Source: Sabellastarte sp. h YS-2021 (lineage: Eukaryota; Annelida; Polychaeta; Sabellida; Sabellidae). Taken from it: a stretch of DNA of 64,000 bases. How positions within the stretch are numbered: position 1 is the stretch's first letter; the number at the start of each line of letters is the position of its first letter. Under the pieces are notes generated by a model. The model was given only the letters and a program-made list of their open reading frames with translations. It had not been told where the DNA came from and did no database searches. The translations under genes were made by a program, and so were the position numbers. Shown here in pieces: positions 10,663 through 22,311 of the stretch. The stretch lies in assembly GCA_964017235.1 (NCBI GenBank), contig OZ024928.1:2914001-2978000 (forward strand), written 5' to 3'.

Positions 10663-13600
10663 ATGCTATTGCATATTTTGTGTGTGTGCTTACTGCTTAG
10701 TGATTTCTTTGCAGGTAAGTTTTGTATTACTGTAAGACCACTGAGTACCATTGATCTTAAGTGGATCTAAATTGGGTTATTTATGTATTTTAAATACTAT
10801 ACAGCTCCAGTACACATCAATGCTTTATGCTGGAGAACTTGGAATATTCAATTTTATTTGAAACTGCATGAAAGGATGTTCCATTGACAAACCATATTAA
10901 TGACTAATAAAATGACCACACATTTGTGGGAATTTGCCATCCATTTCAAGGGGCGGAGGGGCAAGGTGGCTGTACAGGTGGCTGTAATATTGAATCATAG
11001 GATTGCATATTTGATACTTGAAAGGCAACCCATTAGAGTACCTTTAAAATTGGCATCTTCAAAAGTTGGTTTGTAATGCTGAACGGTCCTGTTGTCATTC
11101 AATGCAGCTTATTGTATGCACATTTGCATTTTTGTGATGTGGGTTTCTAGGAATTATGGAGAATGTTGGCTTGCTTTGGGTGAATTATCATCAATTCATT
11201 TCTTGTGACACATCATTGATCTTATGATACTGTTGATACTGTTGTTGTAATACTATCCAGTTATCCCAACAAGTAAGTCAGAATGTATAAATCAATATAA
11301 TTTTATCACTTTTGTTTAACATGACTTTTGATCAACACAAAGGCCAGAAAAATTGTGGGTTTTTGACATTTCTATAATTGGTAACCGTGCTGCAACATTG
11401 AACAGCTTACAGAAGTTCAGTTCTGCGAGCACTGTCTTGCAAGTTTTACAGCCTGTCAATTTACCAAAATTTCTAGTCAACCTCATCAATCAGCAATGCA
11501 AGTCATATAGGGTCTATCAGGAAGATTAGCCCCAACTGTCCCTAAAAGGCAGGTGGTATAGCTAGTTGCTATTAAAGTCTGCCAGTGAAACATGGGTATA
11601 ATAGTGTACACTTATTACCACTGGAACAAAAAAATATAGAGCTCGCGCTTCTACAGATCCCTTTTTTTGATAAAATTTATCTGTGCATTCTGAATTTCCT
11701 TCTCTTGCTCTCCAATAGCTAAAAGAACACATGTCTGTTTGGCTTTTGCCCATACATATGTCCTTTTGTCTCTGGATTTTGATGACATTGATAACACTCC
11801 AATAGCTAAAAGGACACATCTCCTTTCTGCTTTTGTCCATACATATGTCTTTTTGTCTCTAGACTTTGATGACATTGATGGGGCCATGGTGGCAAAGTGG
11901 TAACACTCTCGCCTCCCACCTCTGAGGCCGGGGTTCTATCCCCGTCATGGCCTCAAGTGGGAAAGCTGGTAGTTGCTTGCCGTTGGTCGGCAGTTTACAG
12001 TACAGAACCCTAACGAAATGTATGTACTGGTTTCCTCTACCTTTCCAACTACCCGTCGTGATATGACCTGTACAGTTTTGAAAGCAACGTAAAACCCCAA
12101 ATAAATAAATAAATTGATGTCATTGACAACACCTGGCTATGCATTTGGAATTTCCCTCTCTTGCTCTCCAATACCTAAAAGGACACATGTCCTTTGGCTT
12201 TTTTTCCATACATATGTCCTTCTTGCATCTTACTTTTAGAAATTGTGGCACAGAGTGATTACTATTTGTTTGCTCACTGAAGTTAAGTGGCAGTGGGCTA
12301 TGTTAGTACTTGGATGGGTGACTGTCTCAGTTTGGGACCAACTGTGGAATGTATTTAAGTTGGAATTTCTTTCTGTCACGAGACTTTCATAAATTCTAGT
12401 GCACTACTTGTGTCTCTGATGGCTTTGGGCTCGCACTAGGGAACCAAAACACCTTTTGGCCTTGTTTTTGTTTTATTTTACTTCTGTACATATAATTGGT
12501 CCTACATTCGACAATATGTAGGGGCCACGGTGGCAGAGTGGTAACACTCTCGCCTCCCACCTCTGCGGCCGGGGATTGATCCCCGTCATGGCCGTAAGTG
12601 GGAAAGCTGGTAGTTGCTTGCCGTTGGTCGGCAGTTTACAGTACACAACCCTAGTGAACTCTATGTACTGGTTTCCTCTGCCCTTCCAACTACCCGTCGT
12701 GATATGACCTGTACAGTGTTGAAAGCGACGTAAAACCCCAAATAAACAAACAAACAAACAAATCTACAATATGTAAAAATGTTTAGAAATTTAAACATGA
12801 CATATTTTTTATGATATTTTAAGATTTTTTGACTTTTTAAATGCAGTTCAAATAAACATATAGTTATTAAATTGTAACTGATGTTACATAGAATCTACTA
12901 AATTATCTATTGTGTCACTATAATACTCTACTGGAGCTACTCTGACTTCATCCTACACCCGCCTTGAAACTAGTAAACCCCATCTTAACCAAATAACAGA
13001 TTTCATCGTTGTAAAGGGTACACCTGTAATGGGTAATAATTTAAACCCAACCAACCAAGACATTATAAACCTATGACACAAATTGGAATATAGTGAGCAA
13101 GAACATCGATTATAGCCACATTTTCCAAGACAATCTAATTGTGTTTTTTGGGAAACGACCTAACCCAAAAGATATGCATACCAATAATATGTTATCATAC
13201 TCAAAGAAAATGACACTACACCACCTAAACCTAAGGTTTGTACAAGACTGGACATATGTAACTACTGTCGGTTAATCAAATAACTATCATTACTTGTTCT
13301 TATAAAACTATCAACCAGAATTATCTGTGAAATTGACAACATCATATATTTCATCACCTGCATTATATGCAACAAATTATACAAAGGTAAGACTAACAGA
13401 GAATTCAGGAAATGAAAATGTAACAGGAAATATGCAAAATCAGTAAATATGCGTATTTACTGAAATTTTCAGTAAATACGTGTATTTACTGATTTGGTCA
13501 GTAAATACGCGTATTCCCTGAAAATTTCAGTAAATACGCGTATTTATTGGTTTTTTGGTCCAGTAAATACGCTTATTTACTAAAACATAATGAAGACTTT

Positions 13601-16183
13601 ATATCTTTTATAGTTGGGTGTTATCCGCTATGTCTTCATATTAACAGTTATTTCAAAATTTAAATGATTTTGTCATTTTCAAAGTTTGATACTTGTTTAC
13701 AATCCAGCATTGGGATAACTATTTAATATCACTTTATAATTTCAAAAGCATTTGCATGTGTTATGTGATAAAGAACTTGTAATATTTTTTTCATTTAAAA
13801 TATATTGAAATGTAAATAGACAAGTTTAATTAGTTTATAAATTTAAAAATCAAATATTTATCAAATTATGATACTTTATGTATAAGGAACAACAAGCAAG
13901 GTAATAAGATAAAGATATATATCTTGTTCAAGAACTGAATTTTACTGTAGTTTTAACAATGTATTTCTTTTCCAAAGGTCACAAATAAAATTAGATCTAT
14001 GATTAGGGTTGAATAAAACTTTAATGTTGTCCCTTCAATAGAGGAAACCACACCCTAACTATAGATGCCTTAAAAGAGATTAAGTCCCTCTGAAAGACTA
14101 TGATGAAATCCAGTTAGGGGCTAGCTGGCCTTTTCATTATTTCTAACAACAATTCTTTTGTAAGTAGCCAGTACCTATATTAAAGACATAAATCTACCAG
14201 AAAATGGCAAAATATTAAGCCTTGATTGAAATAAAATAAAGAAACCACTTACTTATAATATCTGTTCAATAATAGGGTCCAACAATAGATGCTTCAAGAA
14301 TATATGCAGACTTGTTTGGGTGTAAATCATGTTGTCTTAAATGATAGGGTAAAATTTATGCTGAAGAAGAGTACAGTTAAAATATGTTAAAATTTAGAAA
14401 TTTAAATTAATTTCTGAAACTTTTATTTATTTCTAATAAAAATTCTTTTTTTTGAATCAGTTACATAAAATAGTGAAAAGTGAAATGATTTGTAATCATT
14501 TGTAGGGATGACATAGGTATTAGTAGTTGTGGGATTGAAAATACTATAAGCTTAAATGCAGTATCTAAAGAAAGCACATAATTATCTAAAGTTTTTAAAA
14601 ATAAATATTTAAAAGGCCAGTGCTATTTTTTCAACATATTTGCATTTAATGTACTTCAACATATTTGCATTTAATGTACTTTAAAATGAAGTATGCTTAG
14701 TATGTTCTAATATTCATCATAATAGAGTGTTCCAATACAATTCACAGTTTGGTTTACCATTAATATTATATAGAGCAAAATGTCCTAATATAATGTATAT
14801 TTTGGTTTGCAGTTCAATATAAATATATTTACAACCAGTGAGCATCAAAGTTTCATTTCACATATTTACTGAAAGTCAAACCAGTAAACTTGTGAAATAG
14901 CTCAGGTCATAAATCAGTAAATACGCATATTTACTGAAAATTTTAGGGAATACGCGTATTTACTGACCAAATAAGTAAATACAAGTATTTACTGAAAATT
15001 TCAGAAAATACGCATATTTACTGATTTCACATATTTACTGTAACATATATACAAACACAGACTTTGAGTTACTAAACCAAAATCTTCTAGGGCACACCTA
15101 ATTTTTACACACGCAACACAGACACTCGCAGGAAACAGAAACATACTGAATATTCAAACTATTCAAACTCTCTAGCACCACAAGGCATCACCCAAGATGT
15201 TTGAAATTATGGGTACATTTAGTTGAGCTATGCACTTGATCTAACAACTCTCCATTCAGATGTACTAGAATGTATTTTTGAGAGAAATAGCATTGGTTGC
15301 CTGTTGAATATCACTCACTGTTGAAAACATTATTCTCTGCTCTACTCAAATTGGTTAATTAAAATATTATTAATATTTTTGTCTTGTATCAGTACAATTC
15401 AAGACACAGTCAAGGTGATAAATTATTATAAACTGCAAATAGATCTTTGATTATTATAGTTATTATGACTTTGGGTCTGTTTTAGTGGATGTCAAGTGTT
15501 ATTAAAGTTCATTAGATTAAGTATAATGTAGTACAATAAACCAGATTGTAGTCTTCGTTTATTACATTCACAATGTAACTCAAAACCAAATCTGACAATT
15601 TTATTTTCAATAATGGTCATTATAATAAAGTTCATTTTGTATTGCTCAATCATTTCAGATTCAACTGATCTACGTGAGTATAATTTTAAATGCAATATAA
15701 TTAAGTAGGATATTTTTACAAATACTTTTTCAATGATTTCACATTTTCAGTTGCACATTTTCGCTGTAATCCATAACACATGAAAACTATTTAATTTACC
15801 TTCCTATTGATATATATTAATCCATTAAATAATTCATTGAATGTTTGTTGAAATATAAACAAAGAAAAGAGGGAATGGGACATTGTTTTTCATATCACAA
15901 GTGGTATTTATTTGACTATATTTATGTGTATGATTTTGTGACTTATTTTGTGCTTTACATGTTTATCTGATTTCCTTACCAATATAAAATTCTATGTAAG
16001 ATATTTACTGCAGCATGTGGAGACCCTATGTGTGGTGCGAAGTGTATGCCAAAGTATGAATGTAAGAGACAAAAGATGAACTGTGTTTTGAGAAAAGCTT
16101 GCAAGAAGGAATATGGGAAGAAATACAAGAACTACAAGTGCTGTTACAAAAGGAAACCTTGTTATAATTATGGAGGTGGATAA
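10663..16183 (+). CDS. secreted cysteine-rich cationic peptide (novel, about 77-residue precursor)
   Basis: Three coding exons with consistent phase-1 junctions: 10663-10714, 15659-15673 (15-nt microexon) and 16014-16183. Exon 1 follows TTTCCTTTTAG, starts at ATG and encodes a signal peptide (MLHILCVCLLLSDFFA). The microexon adds DSTDL. The last exon encodes the mature part, starting CGDPMCGAKCMPKYECKRQK and ending CCYKRKPCYNYGGG before TAA. Nine cysteines are spaced C-x4-C-x3-C-x5-C-x6-C-x5-C-x12-CC-x5-C. Lys/Arg far outnumber Asp/Glu, so it is strongly basic. AATAAA signals follow at 16185 and about 16243. Being symmetric (1-1), the microexon could be skipped without a frameshift. Host-defence peptide, venom-like or matrix roles all fit; I do not recognise the family. 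Confidence 0.75.
11675..12235 (+). repeat. degenerate tandem repeat, units near 88 bp, split by a SINE
   Basis: Units containing CTCCAATAGCTAAAAG, ACACATGTCC, CATACATATGTCC, TTTTGTCTCT and GACTTTGATGACATTGA recur at about 11709, 11797 and 12166. The spacing is near 88 bp, except where the 232-bp SINE at 11881-12112 interrupts. The array lies inside the long intron of the secreted-peptide gene. Minus-strand open frames here are repeat products. Confidence 0.7.
11881..12112 (+). mobile_element. tRNA-derived SINE, family A
   Basis: A tRNA-like head (GGTGGCAAAGTGGTAA as A box, GGGGTTCTATCCCC as B box) is followed by a shared body (GGTAGTTGCTTGCCGTTGGT, TGATATGACCTGTACAG) and a CAAATAAATAAATAAA tail. 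The 7-bp target duplication ATTGATG flanks it at 11874-11880 and 12113-12119. It is inserted into the tandem array. Confidence 0.85.
12236..12470 (+). mobile_element. 5S-rRNA-derived SINE (SINE3 type)
   Basis: The head contains ACTGAAGTTAAGTGGCAG followed by GTTAGTACTTGGATGGGTGAC, the A-box to C-box internal promoter region of 5S rRNA. It is followed by a non-5S body (GGCTTTGGGCTCGCACTAGG) shared with the second copy at 51.9-52.1 kb. The 5' third of 5S is not recognisable and the rRNA fold is broken, so it is not a functional 5S gene. Confidence 0.75.
12521..12765 (+). mobile_element. tRNA-derived SINE, family A, with 10-bp target duplication
   Basis: Full-length copy with A box GGTGGCAGAGTGGTAA, B-box region GGGGATTGATCCCC, the family body and a CAAATAAACAAACAAACA tail. 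ACAATATGTA flanks it exactly at 12511-12520 and 12766-12775, so insertion is fairly recent. Confidence 0.9.
13424..15040. mobile_element. 1.6-kb non-autonomous DNA transposon with palindrome-array inverted ends
   Basis: About 130-150 bp at each end are inverted copies of each other. Each arm is a run of four or five imperfect 22-bp palindromes built on CAGTAAATACG and its inverse, including variants with CGTGTA, CGCATA and the asymmetric form CGTATTCCCTGA. The element starts CAGGAAATATG and ends CATATTTACTG, with TAA directly on both sides (13421-13423, 15041-15043). A 3-bp TAA duplication fits PIF/Harbinger-like elements. The centre is AT-rich and carries no transposase. It lies in the intron of the secreted-peptide gene. 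Confidence 0.75.
14633..14690. repeat. tandem duplication of about 25 bp
   Basis: TTCAACATATTTGCATTTAA followed by TGTAC occurs twice in direct succession within the 1.6-kb element. Probably replication slippage. Confidence 0.8.
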
Positions 16184-16559
16184 AAATAAATTGTCAATGT
16201 TCTGAATTCAATAAGTGTCTTGGCAAACAACTCTCAATGTTCATTAATAAATTTGATGAAATTATTTCTGAATTTAAATGCTGCTTCTTCATTAATTTTA
16301 ATATTGGGAAATGGAAATTTGAAAAGAGAAACATGATATACAAACAAAATTGTTCAGATGTAAGTTACATCAGGCTATAAATGAAGGTGACATAGATCAA
16401 CTGTTGCATTGCGATATAACTAAGTAGGAAGGAGTACAGGGGTCAATTTCACCTGAATGTCAGTGTTGCTTGTGACAGCACAATATTGGATCTACCAAGA
16501 GGATTCATATAGTAGATTACTGTTTGGTAAAAGTAATTTCATTCATTGTCTGTTGCCTC

Positions 16560-17180
16560 AGTAATTATTGCATTTCCATTATCCCAAAGTGGCGGATCAC
16601 AATGCTCTGTATTTGCTTGTTCCTATTTTATAGCATAGATTTACTTCTGCAACTTATCACAAGAATTCCCTGATTTCTAACTCAGGGGGTTACTATGAAA
16701 AAAATGGAACAGCCCAAACTCTTATGTGACTGGTATTCCCCTAACTGAAAGACAGAGGCTCAAGGCTGGTCCTTTATCAATGTCCTTGATGTTCTTTATT
16801 TTGCCACTAGGATAGGACCCAATGATAGAGGATCAACATTTTAAGTGGTCATCCGAGCCACTATATATATCTGCCTGCACCTGGATTTGAGCCCGCATCC
16901 TCTGGTTTTCTAGGTGAGAGATATACCTTTTCTTTAGACATTGTCATTCATCCCCATTGTCAAGAGGAGTGGTCTGTAGCACTATATAGCACTGCATTGC
17001 AACATAGATAAATTATAGCAGCCTTCAGATAAACCACAGCCAACCTATGATCATAAAGATTGCCTGCCACAGCTTATACCCAGGTCAGACAGTGGAAAAT
17101 TGTTTAGGTGATTGTCTGTAATTAGTAAATTCTTCAATGTTCATGGTAGATTCTTCATTATCCCCCCCTTTCTCTTCAAT
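16560..17180. repeat. interspersed repeat copy 1 (unclassified), split by a SINE
   Basis: Two blocks match the repeat at 25590-26095: CAAAGTGG(C/A)GGATCACAATGC near 16580, and AAGAGGAGTGGTCTGTAGCAC near 16961 with GCAGCCTT downstream. The family-B SINE at 16735-16930 lies between the blocks. No coding capacity was seen, so its class is unknown. Confidence 0.55.
16735..16930 (-). mobile_element. SINE family B, partial
   Basis: The reverse complement matches the copy at 34783-35099: CCTCTGTC and ATTGGGTCCTATCC, then AGGACATTGATAAAGGAC, GAGCCTCTGTCTTTCAGTTA and GGGAAT. The tRNA-like head lies at the high-coordinate side (GAGGATGCGGGCTCAAATCC as B box). Confidence 0.7.
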
Positions 17181-17181
17181 C

Positions 17182-17909
17182 CCCTGCCACCTCAAGTCAG
17201 TGAGCACGGGAATTGGGGAGCATGAACTATATTCATCAGTAATACAAGTCAATGTGTAGATATGTGTAATGAACATGTAAATGCAATGTAAACATAAATT
17301 AACTGACTAAATCTAAAGCAATTTACAGTCCTTCACAATGTAAATGTAAGTATACAACGTTAAATATATATTTACATAAATTCATATTAAAGTTCAAATT
17401 AAATAGATCAACATGACTACTAATAAGTCAGTGATTGGGGGGTATATTGACTGATTATCATTATAATGCCCCTTAACCAATCACAGTATCCTACCCTCAA
17501 TTGCTAGGTAGCTCGACCTTTGACACATAGGTCATACAAGTAGCTGCAACCACCAAACTAATTAAGGTACCTACCAACTTCCAAGGGTTGGAGACTGACA
17601 GGTGTGATGCCTCAACACTGCTGTTGACAGTCCCCTGCCACTGCAAGTCAGTGAGCACGTACAAGATTTACGAGCATGAACTTTATTCTTCAATAATACA
17701 AGTCAATGTGTAGATATATGTAATGAACATGTAAATGCAATGTAAATATAATGACTAAATCTAAAACTATTTACAGTCCTTTACAATGTTAATGTAAGTA
17801 TGCAACGTTGAATATATATTTACATAAATTCATATTAAAGTTCATAATAATTAGATCAACATGACTACTAATAAGTAAGTGATGAGTATATTGGCTGATT
17901 ATCATTACG
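17182..17909. repeat. pair of direct repeats of about 265 bp, offset about 451 bp
   Basis: Sequence from about 17182 to 17465 recurs at 17633-17909 with high identity. Shared blocks include AAGTCAGTGAGCACG, AATACAAGTCAATGTGTAGA, GAACATGTAAATGCAATGTA, CATAAATTCATATTAAAGTT and GATCAACATGACTACTAATA. The pair lies just downstream (in element sense) of the tyrosine-recombinase region of the DIRS-like fossil, so it may be that element's terminal direct repeats. Confidence 0.7.
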
Positions 17910-17982
17910 TAATTACGTATTGCTATTACATCAGTGAAATTCTGCCGTTTACTTGAATTTTTACAGTAAACAAGCCAGGACT

Positions 17983-18001
17983 ACCCCCCCCCCCCCCCCC
18001 C
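17983..18001 (+). repeat. homopolymer C tract
   Basis: About 19 consecutive C after GGACTA. Length may be unreliable in assembly. Confidence 0.85.
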
Positions 18002-18189
18002 ACCATTGGCAGAAGTGAATTAAATTTCAACCACCTAGTCCCTATACAATAGCAAGCAGACGCTGGTGAGAGGAGATGATCCCGGCAAAGCCACAATTAA
18101 GGCGAAATCACACCAACATATTATGTACTATACATAAAACAACCCCAAAGCCCAAATAGAGGTAGACTAAACATCTTTAAGTAGGGAAG

Positions 18190-19760
18190 CAAACTAAAGA
18201 GCCACATCCTTACTGGAAGTTTGATCTTGCTGAATATAAGTATAAATGCAATTGGACGCCCAGGAGCCATGGTGATTTATACTTTGAATGGGTATGTGCA
18301 AATTATACACAAGAGTGGCCCCCTGAGCTTTAAAATGTATGAAATGTGTAATGTGAAGGCTTATAACCCATAGCCACATTGAGCCTGCTCAAGGTTTTCC
18401 TGATGCGCGATTCCGCTAACACTTTCCATGTGCCGTTAATGAGAATCTGAAACAACGGGTCATGCTGTAAGGGGTTGTAAATTTGTACAGCATTTAACAA
18501 AGTGCAAACAGGACAAAGTATAGATGATGGCAACTTGGGGAGACTTACAATATGCAATCTGTCCCTGGACTGCAAGGTTCATAGTAATTTTCGTAACTCG
18601 AATAACTCGTTTTGCAATAACAACATCATCAGGAGTATGGTGAAACATAGGGTCTAAGGCTGAAATTGTGAGGTGCAATATTTGAGATTCTGAAAAATGA
18701 AAAAAGCAACAAGAAAGACTCTTTAAAAATTTGACCAAATGGAATATCATCACAAAGGGAAACTGATGCCTTGAGACCAGCTACAGACATGATATTTCCT
18801 GTGGGAATAGTCAAAGGACGATTTATGGATTTTATGAAATATGATTTTCTAGGGTGTTCAAAATTTTGTGGTCCAGACCATACATAATGAAATTTGCCTT
18901 TCAAGGCTGATATATTGTTGGCAACCATGTGCACTGAAACCTTATTACTAGTCAGAAACTCTAAATAAGTCATGATGACTTCAAGGGAAAAAGTCTTTGT
19001 TCTGAACGCCATACTGATCCTATGGTTTGAACCCTGGACCAAGGTTGTCACTTCCTGTAACAAAGTGAAATACCTGTTATGATCACATTCTAGGTTATTT
19101 GTTATTGTCAAGGTCAAGAAGGTCTAGAGGTATGAAACCAGACGGGGTTTTGAACAATACTGTACAAAACCTGAATCTGATCTACCGTGTTCCTCCATCT
19201 AGACAGAAGGTCTGCTACTTTGTTATACCGACCCATAATATGCGTGTACATTGTGTCAATGTCAGCAGCAGCCAAGGCATACCAGACATTCCTAGCACAG
19301 GCTGCTAAGCTTGATCACGTATGTTACTAGTCTTGAGAACCTGAACAACTGCTGAATTATCACATTTAATGAGAATAAGTCTATGTGCCCAAATATCCAC
19401 AAAAAGTCTGATGGCTAACAAGATGTTTATGATTTCTATCTGGACAATTCCCAGATTTTTAGAATGCTCCGGGAGAGGAAGATGGTATACCAAATTCTTC
19501 CATCTACCCCCTAAGCCTGTGAGACACACGTCCAGTTCCACAGTGTAATGAGCCGGTTTATGATCATAGTAGGAGGCGCCATTGTACATTCTGAGAAATT
19601 TATCAAACCATCTAACGTTCAATTGAATGTGTTCAGCATCATAATTGTCCCTGAACAATGCCAGCATCCAGAAAAATCTGCTCAGGCTTAACGCACTTAT
19701 GGACGTAAAACAGATTCCCAAGCAGTGACTGAAGTTCCCTACATGAACAATGACCCTTCA
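18190..19760 (-). mobile_element. DIRS-like tyrosine-recombinase retroelement, broken fossil
   Basis: Minus-strand pieces occur in DIRS/Ngaro order. An RT/RNase H-side region lies at about 19305-19721, containing TVELDVCLTGLGG and IKCDNSAVVQVLKTS. A recombinase region lies at about 18190-19117, with FGQIFKESFLLLFSFFRISN and, near its end, SHYTFHTF and INHHGSWASNCIYTYIQ, the region of the tyrosine-recombinase catalytic motifs. The gag-like and main RT portions were not recognised. It has several breaks and is not functional. Direct repeats at 17182-17909 may be its end repeats. A relative in the opposite orientation lies at 58.8-61.75 kb. Confidence 0.75.
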
Positions 19761-20955
19761 ACAACCACTGTGCACCGCGTCACAAATGACATCAAGTTTT
19801 TCTTCTGGGATTGAAATAGTAAGTTAATTAGTGGCTATCTGAACACCTTAGCCTGTGTTGTTAGTGCTTGGTTCAACAAGTTTTTTGAGACTGATGGCTA
19901 AATCACTGAGCCCAAATCTCTAAGCAACTGCAATAAGAAATCATGAACGTTGCATAACATCTTGCATAATTATATGAAATCACATTGTGAAAACCAATAT
20001 GAATGAACATCACATGAAATAATTTATTAAAATTACTTGTTTGTGTTTTAACACACAAGCTAAACCATTTATGACAATAGAGATCTAACATACTTGGTTA
20101 TAATCCTAAAATTCCATAACGCAACAAAACAAAAATTCCTTTAAAACTTTGTATATGTATACCAGAGATTAAAACAATCCTAGTAAATGAAACGCACATC
20201 AATCAAAGCATCCCCAATTGGGATACAGCCTCTAAAAGTGACAAATAGAATAGCATCCCTGAACATATGTGTGGAGGAATTGTGATGAAACAAAAGGTGC
20301 ACAACTGTACATTTGCCGTGGTTTTTATTATAAATATATTGCAAGGATTGTATGTAACTGAATATGTAGCTGATTTATTGTATTTTGGGGTTATTTTTTA
20401 AAGTTTAACTTTAACTGAATAAGGCTCATTTTGTTTGAAAAAAATTTACAATTAATTATGATAATTAACATTTATTCTTTAATATGAAAGCCCTCAATCA
20501 GCTTCCATCTGAAACTGTCAATGATATAGAGAGAGTGTGAGAGTGAGGATTCTGTGGAGATAATATTTCACATATTAACCATAAATAGGGTGATTCTAAG
20601 AGCTGGTTGGGTTACAGCCATACCTTTATGAATGTTTTTCAATCATTTTTAGTAATTTGTCAGGTGTTTATTTCTGTTTTGCCTTGGGTTGCAAAACTTT
20701 CAATGAAACCTTTAAGTATAGTCTTTAGCTCGGTTGTTTCTTACATACAATTCCACCAAAGTAAATTGAAATATTTTATGACCAAGTACACCACTCTTCT
20801 CTATGACTACAATAATTTCATACTTACAAATTCAAAATTTACATTAACACGGGATGCCTGTAGTTATTAAAATTAGATGTCATAAAAGACACACTGTTGT
20901 CAATAAGATGTTAAACATTTGGTCATTTCAGACTGCTTACATTCAATATTGGCAG
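19761..20955. other. no gene recognised
   Basis: AT-rich DNA with short chance frames only. 19761-19870 may still belong to the upstream part of the DIRS-like fossil. Confidence 0.4.
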
Positions 20956-20959
20956 CAGC

Positions 20960-21125
20960 GTAGCCCAATAAAAAGGACTAATACACTTAGTCTTTTCCAG
21001 TGTGTTTTGACCAGCAGCGAATGACAAGCAACTATCATCTTTCCTACCTGACATCAAGCTGGGACTGAAACTCTGATCTCAGAGGTGGGAGGGAAGTGTG
21101 TTACTACTGGACCACTGTGGTCTCT
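20960..21125 (-). mobile_element. tRNA-derived SINE family A, partial and diverged
   Basis: The tRNA-like head reads on the minus strand at 21060-21122 (CCACAGTGGTCCAGTAGTAA, then TCAGAGTTTCAGTCCC). The body is poorly conserved and the tail is missing. Confidence 0.55.
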
Positions 21126-21129
21126 CCGT

Positions 21130-22300
21130 GTAACCTAGAATTATGTTAAAGACATCTTTTCAGAATTTCTGAGGGATTTTGTTGAGTTTTAAAATCTTTT
21201 TTTAAAAATGGCACAGAAATTTCAAGTTATATTTATATTCAATGGTGACACAATATCTGGCAGCTTTTTAGAATTCTTTCTTGAATTGTATGTGGAGTTA
21301 TTTTAATTATGATTCATACAAAATGGTGGACAATAAACATAAAATATTCATAGTTAGACATATAACAAAAATATATCACTCATAAAGATGAATAATATAC
21401 TACCCTTGCCTCGCACTTGTGTGATATTGTCATTTTATTTATGATTTCTTTTTCATATGTCATCTGTGAAGTTTACCTAAATTTTTTTCTGTAAGTTAGT
21501 ACAGTACTTAAGTCATCATCCAAGATTATCTCACTTGGTAGAAGTGTATTATTTACGGATGGGTAGGTATCAAAAATGTGTAGATTGGGAGATTGCCAAT
21601 GCAAAATCGTTCCAATTCTGCGGCTCCATGTTTCAGTACATCCCAAACATCAATGTTTCCTCTCAACATTACAATAAAAGTCCTCAAATGCACAAAAATA
21701 TTAGATAAAAGTGTCAATTTTCTTTAGATTTATGGTTTGCTTTTCATATTGTAAGTTTTCCTTCCATTATATGTGGTGACAAGCCAGATGGGGATTATAA
21801 AGTGTAATAACTTATTTACCAAAACATAGCAGTTCGGCGCTACACAATCACTGTAAAAGGCAGTAAATACACAAAAAATGGGATAAACATGCATAATGCC
21901 TTCAGATATAGGGTATGTTATCAATATTTTAAGGTTTCTGTCATATGATAGATGTTGACAAGTAAAGTGGCACTTGTAAAATCTTATCACCGTGTTTTAG
22001 TAAAATTTTCTCGGTACCGAAACACTGTACCTACTGACCCATCCCTAGTATTGGTACATTTAATCTCTTGGATATTTGATTATAAGTCTAACCTACAAAT
22101 GTTCAGCAACAGAATTCTGTGACTTATACCTTCTGAAGTCACATATATTGTTGTAAAAAAATAAATAAATAAGTGTTGCTGAATTGCAGTGGAATTGTTC
22201 ACGTCTCAAATACTATGTGTTGGCAGTACGCAATTGTGCTATATTTTAAGAACTGTATTTCAAAAGTGTAACTGAACTTTCTCATCAAAAACAGGTGTGT
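21130..22300. other. no gene recognised
   Basis: AT-rich; no coding block, RNA gene or known repeat identified. Confidence 0.4.
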
Positions 22301-22311
22301 CAAGTTTATTC

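Noticed and set aside
12521-12600. Possible tRNA gene (good A and B boxes)
   Set aside because: The same head recurs at several sites attached to a common body, with A-rich tails and target duplications, so it is a SINE head.
13440-13580. Regularly spaced short repeats resembling a CRISPR array
   Set aside because: Units are self-complementary palindromes with no constant-length unique spacers, mirrored at 14.9-15.04 kb; they are transposon ends in an animal genome.
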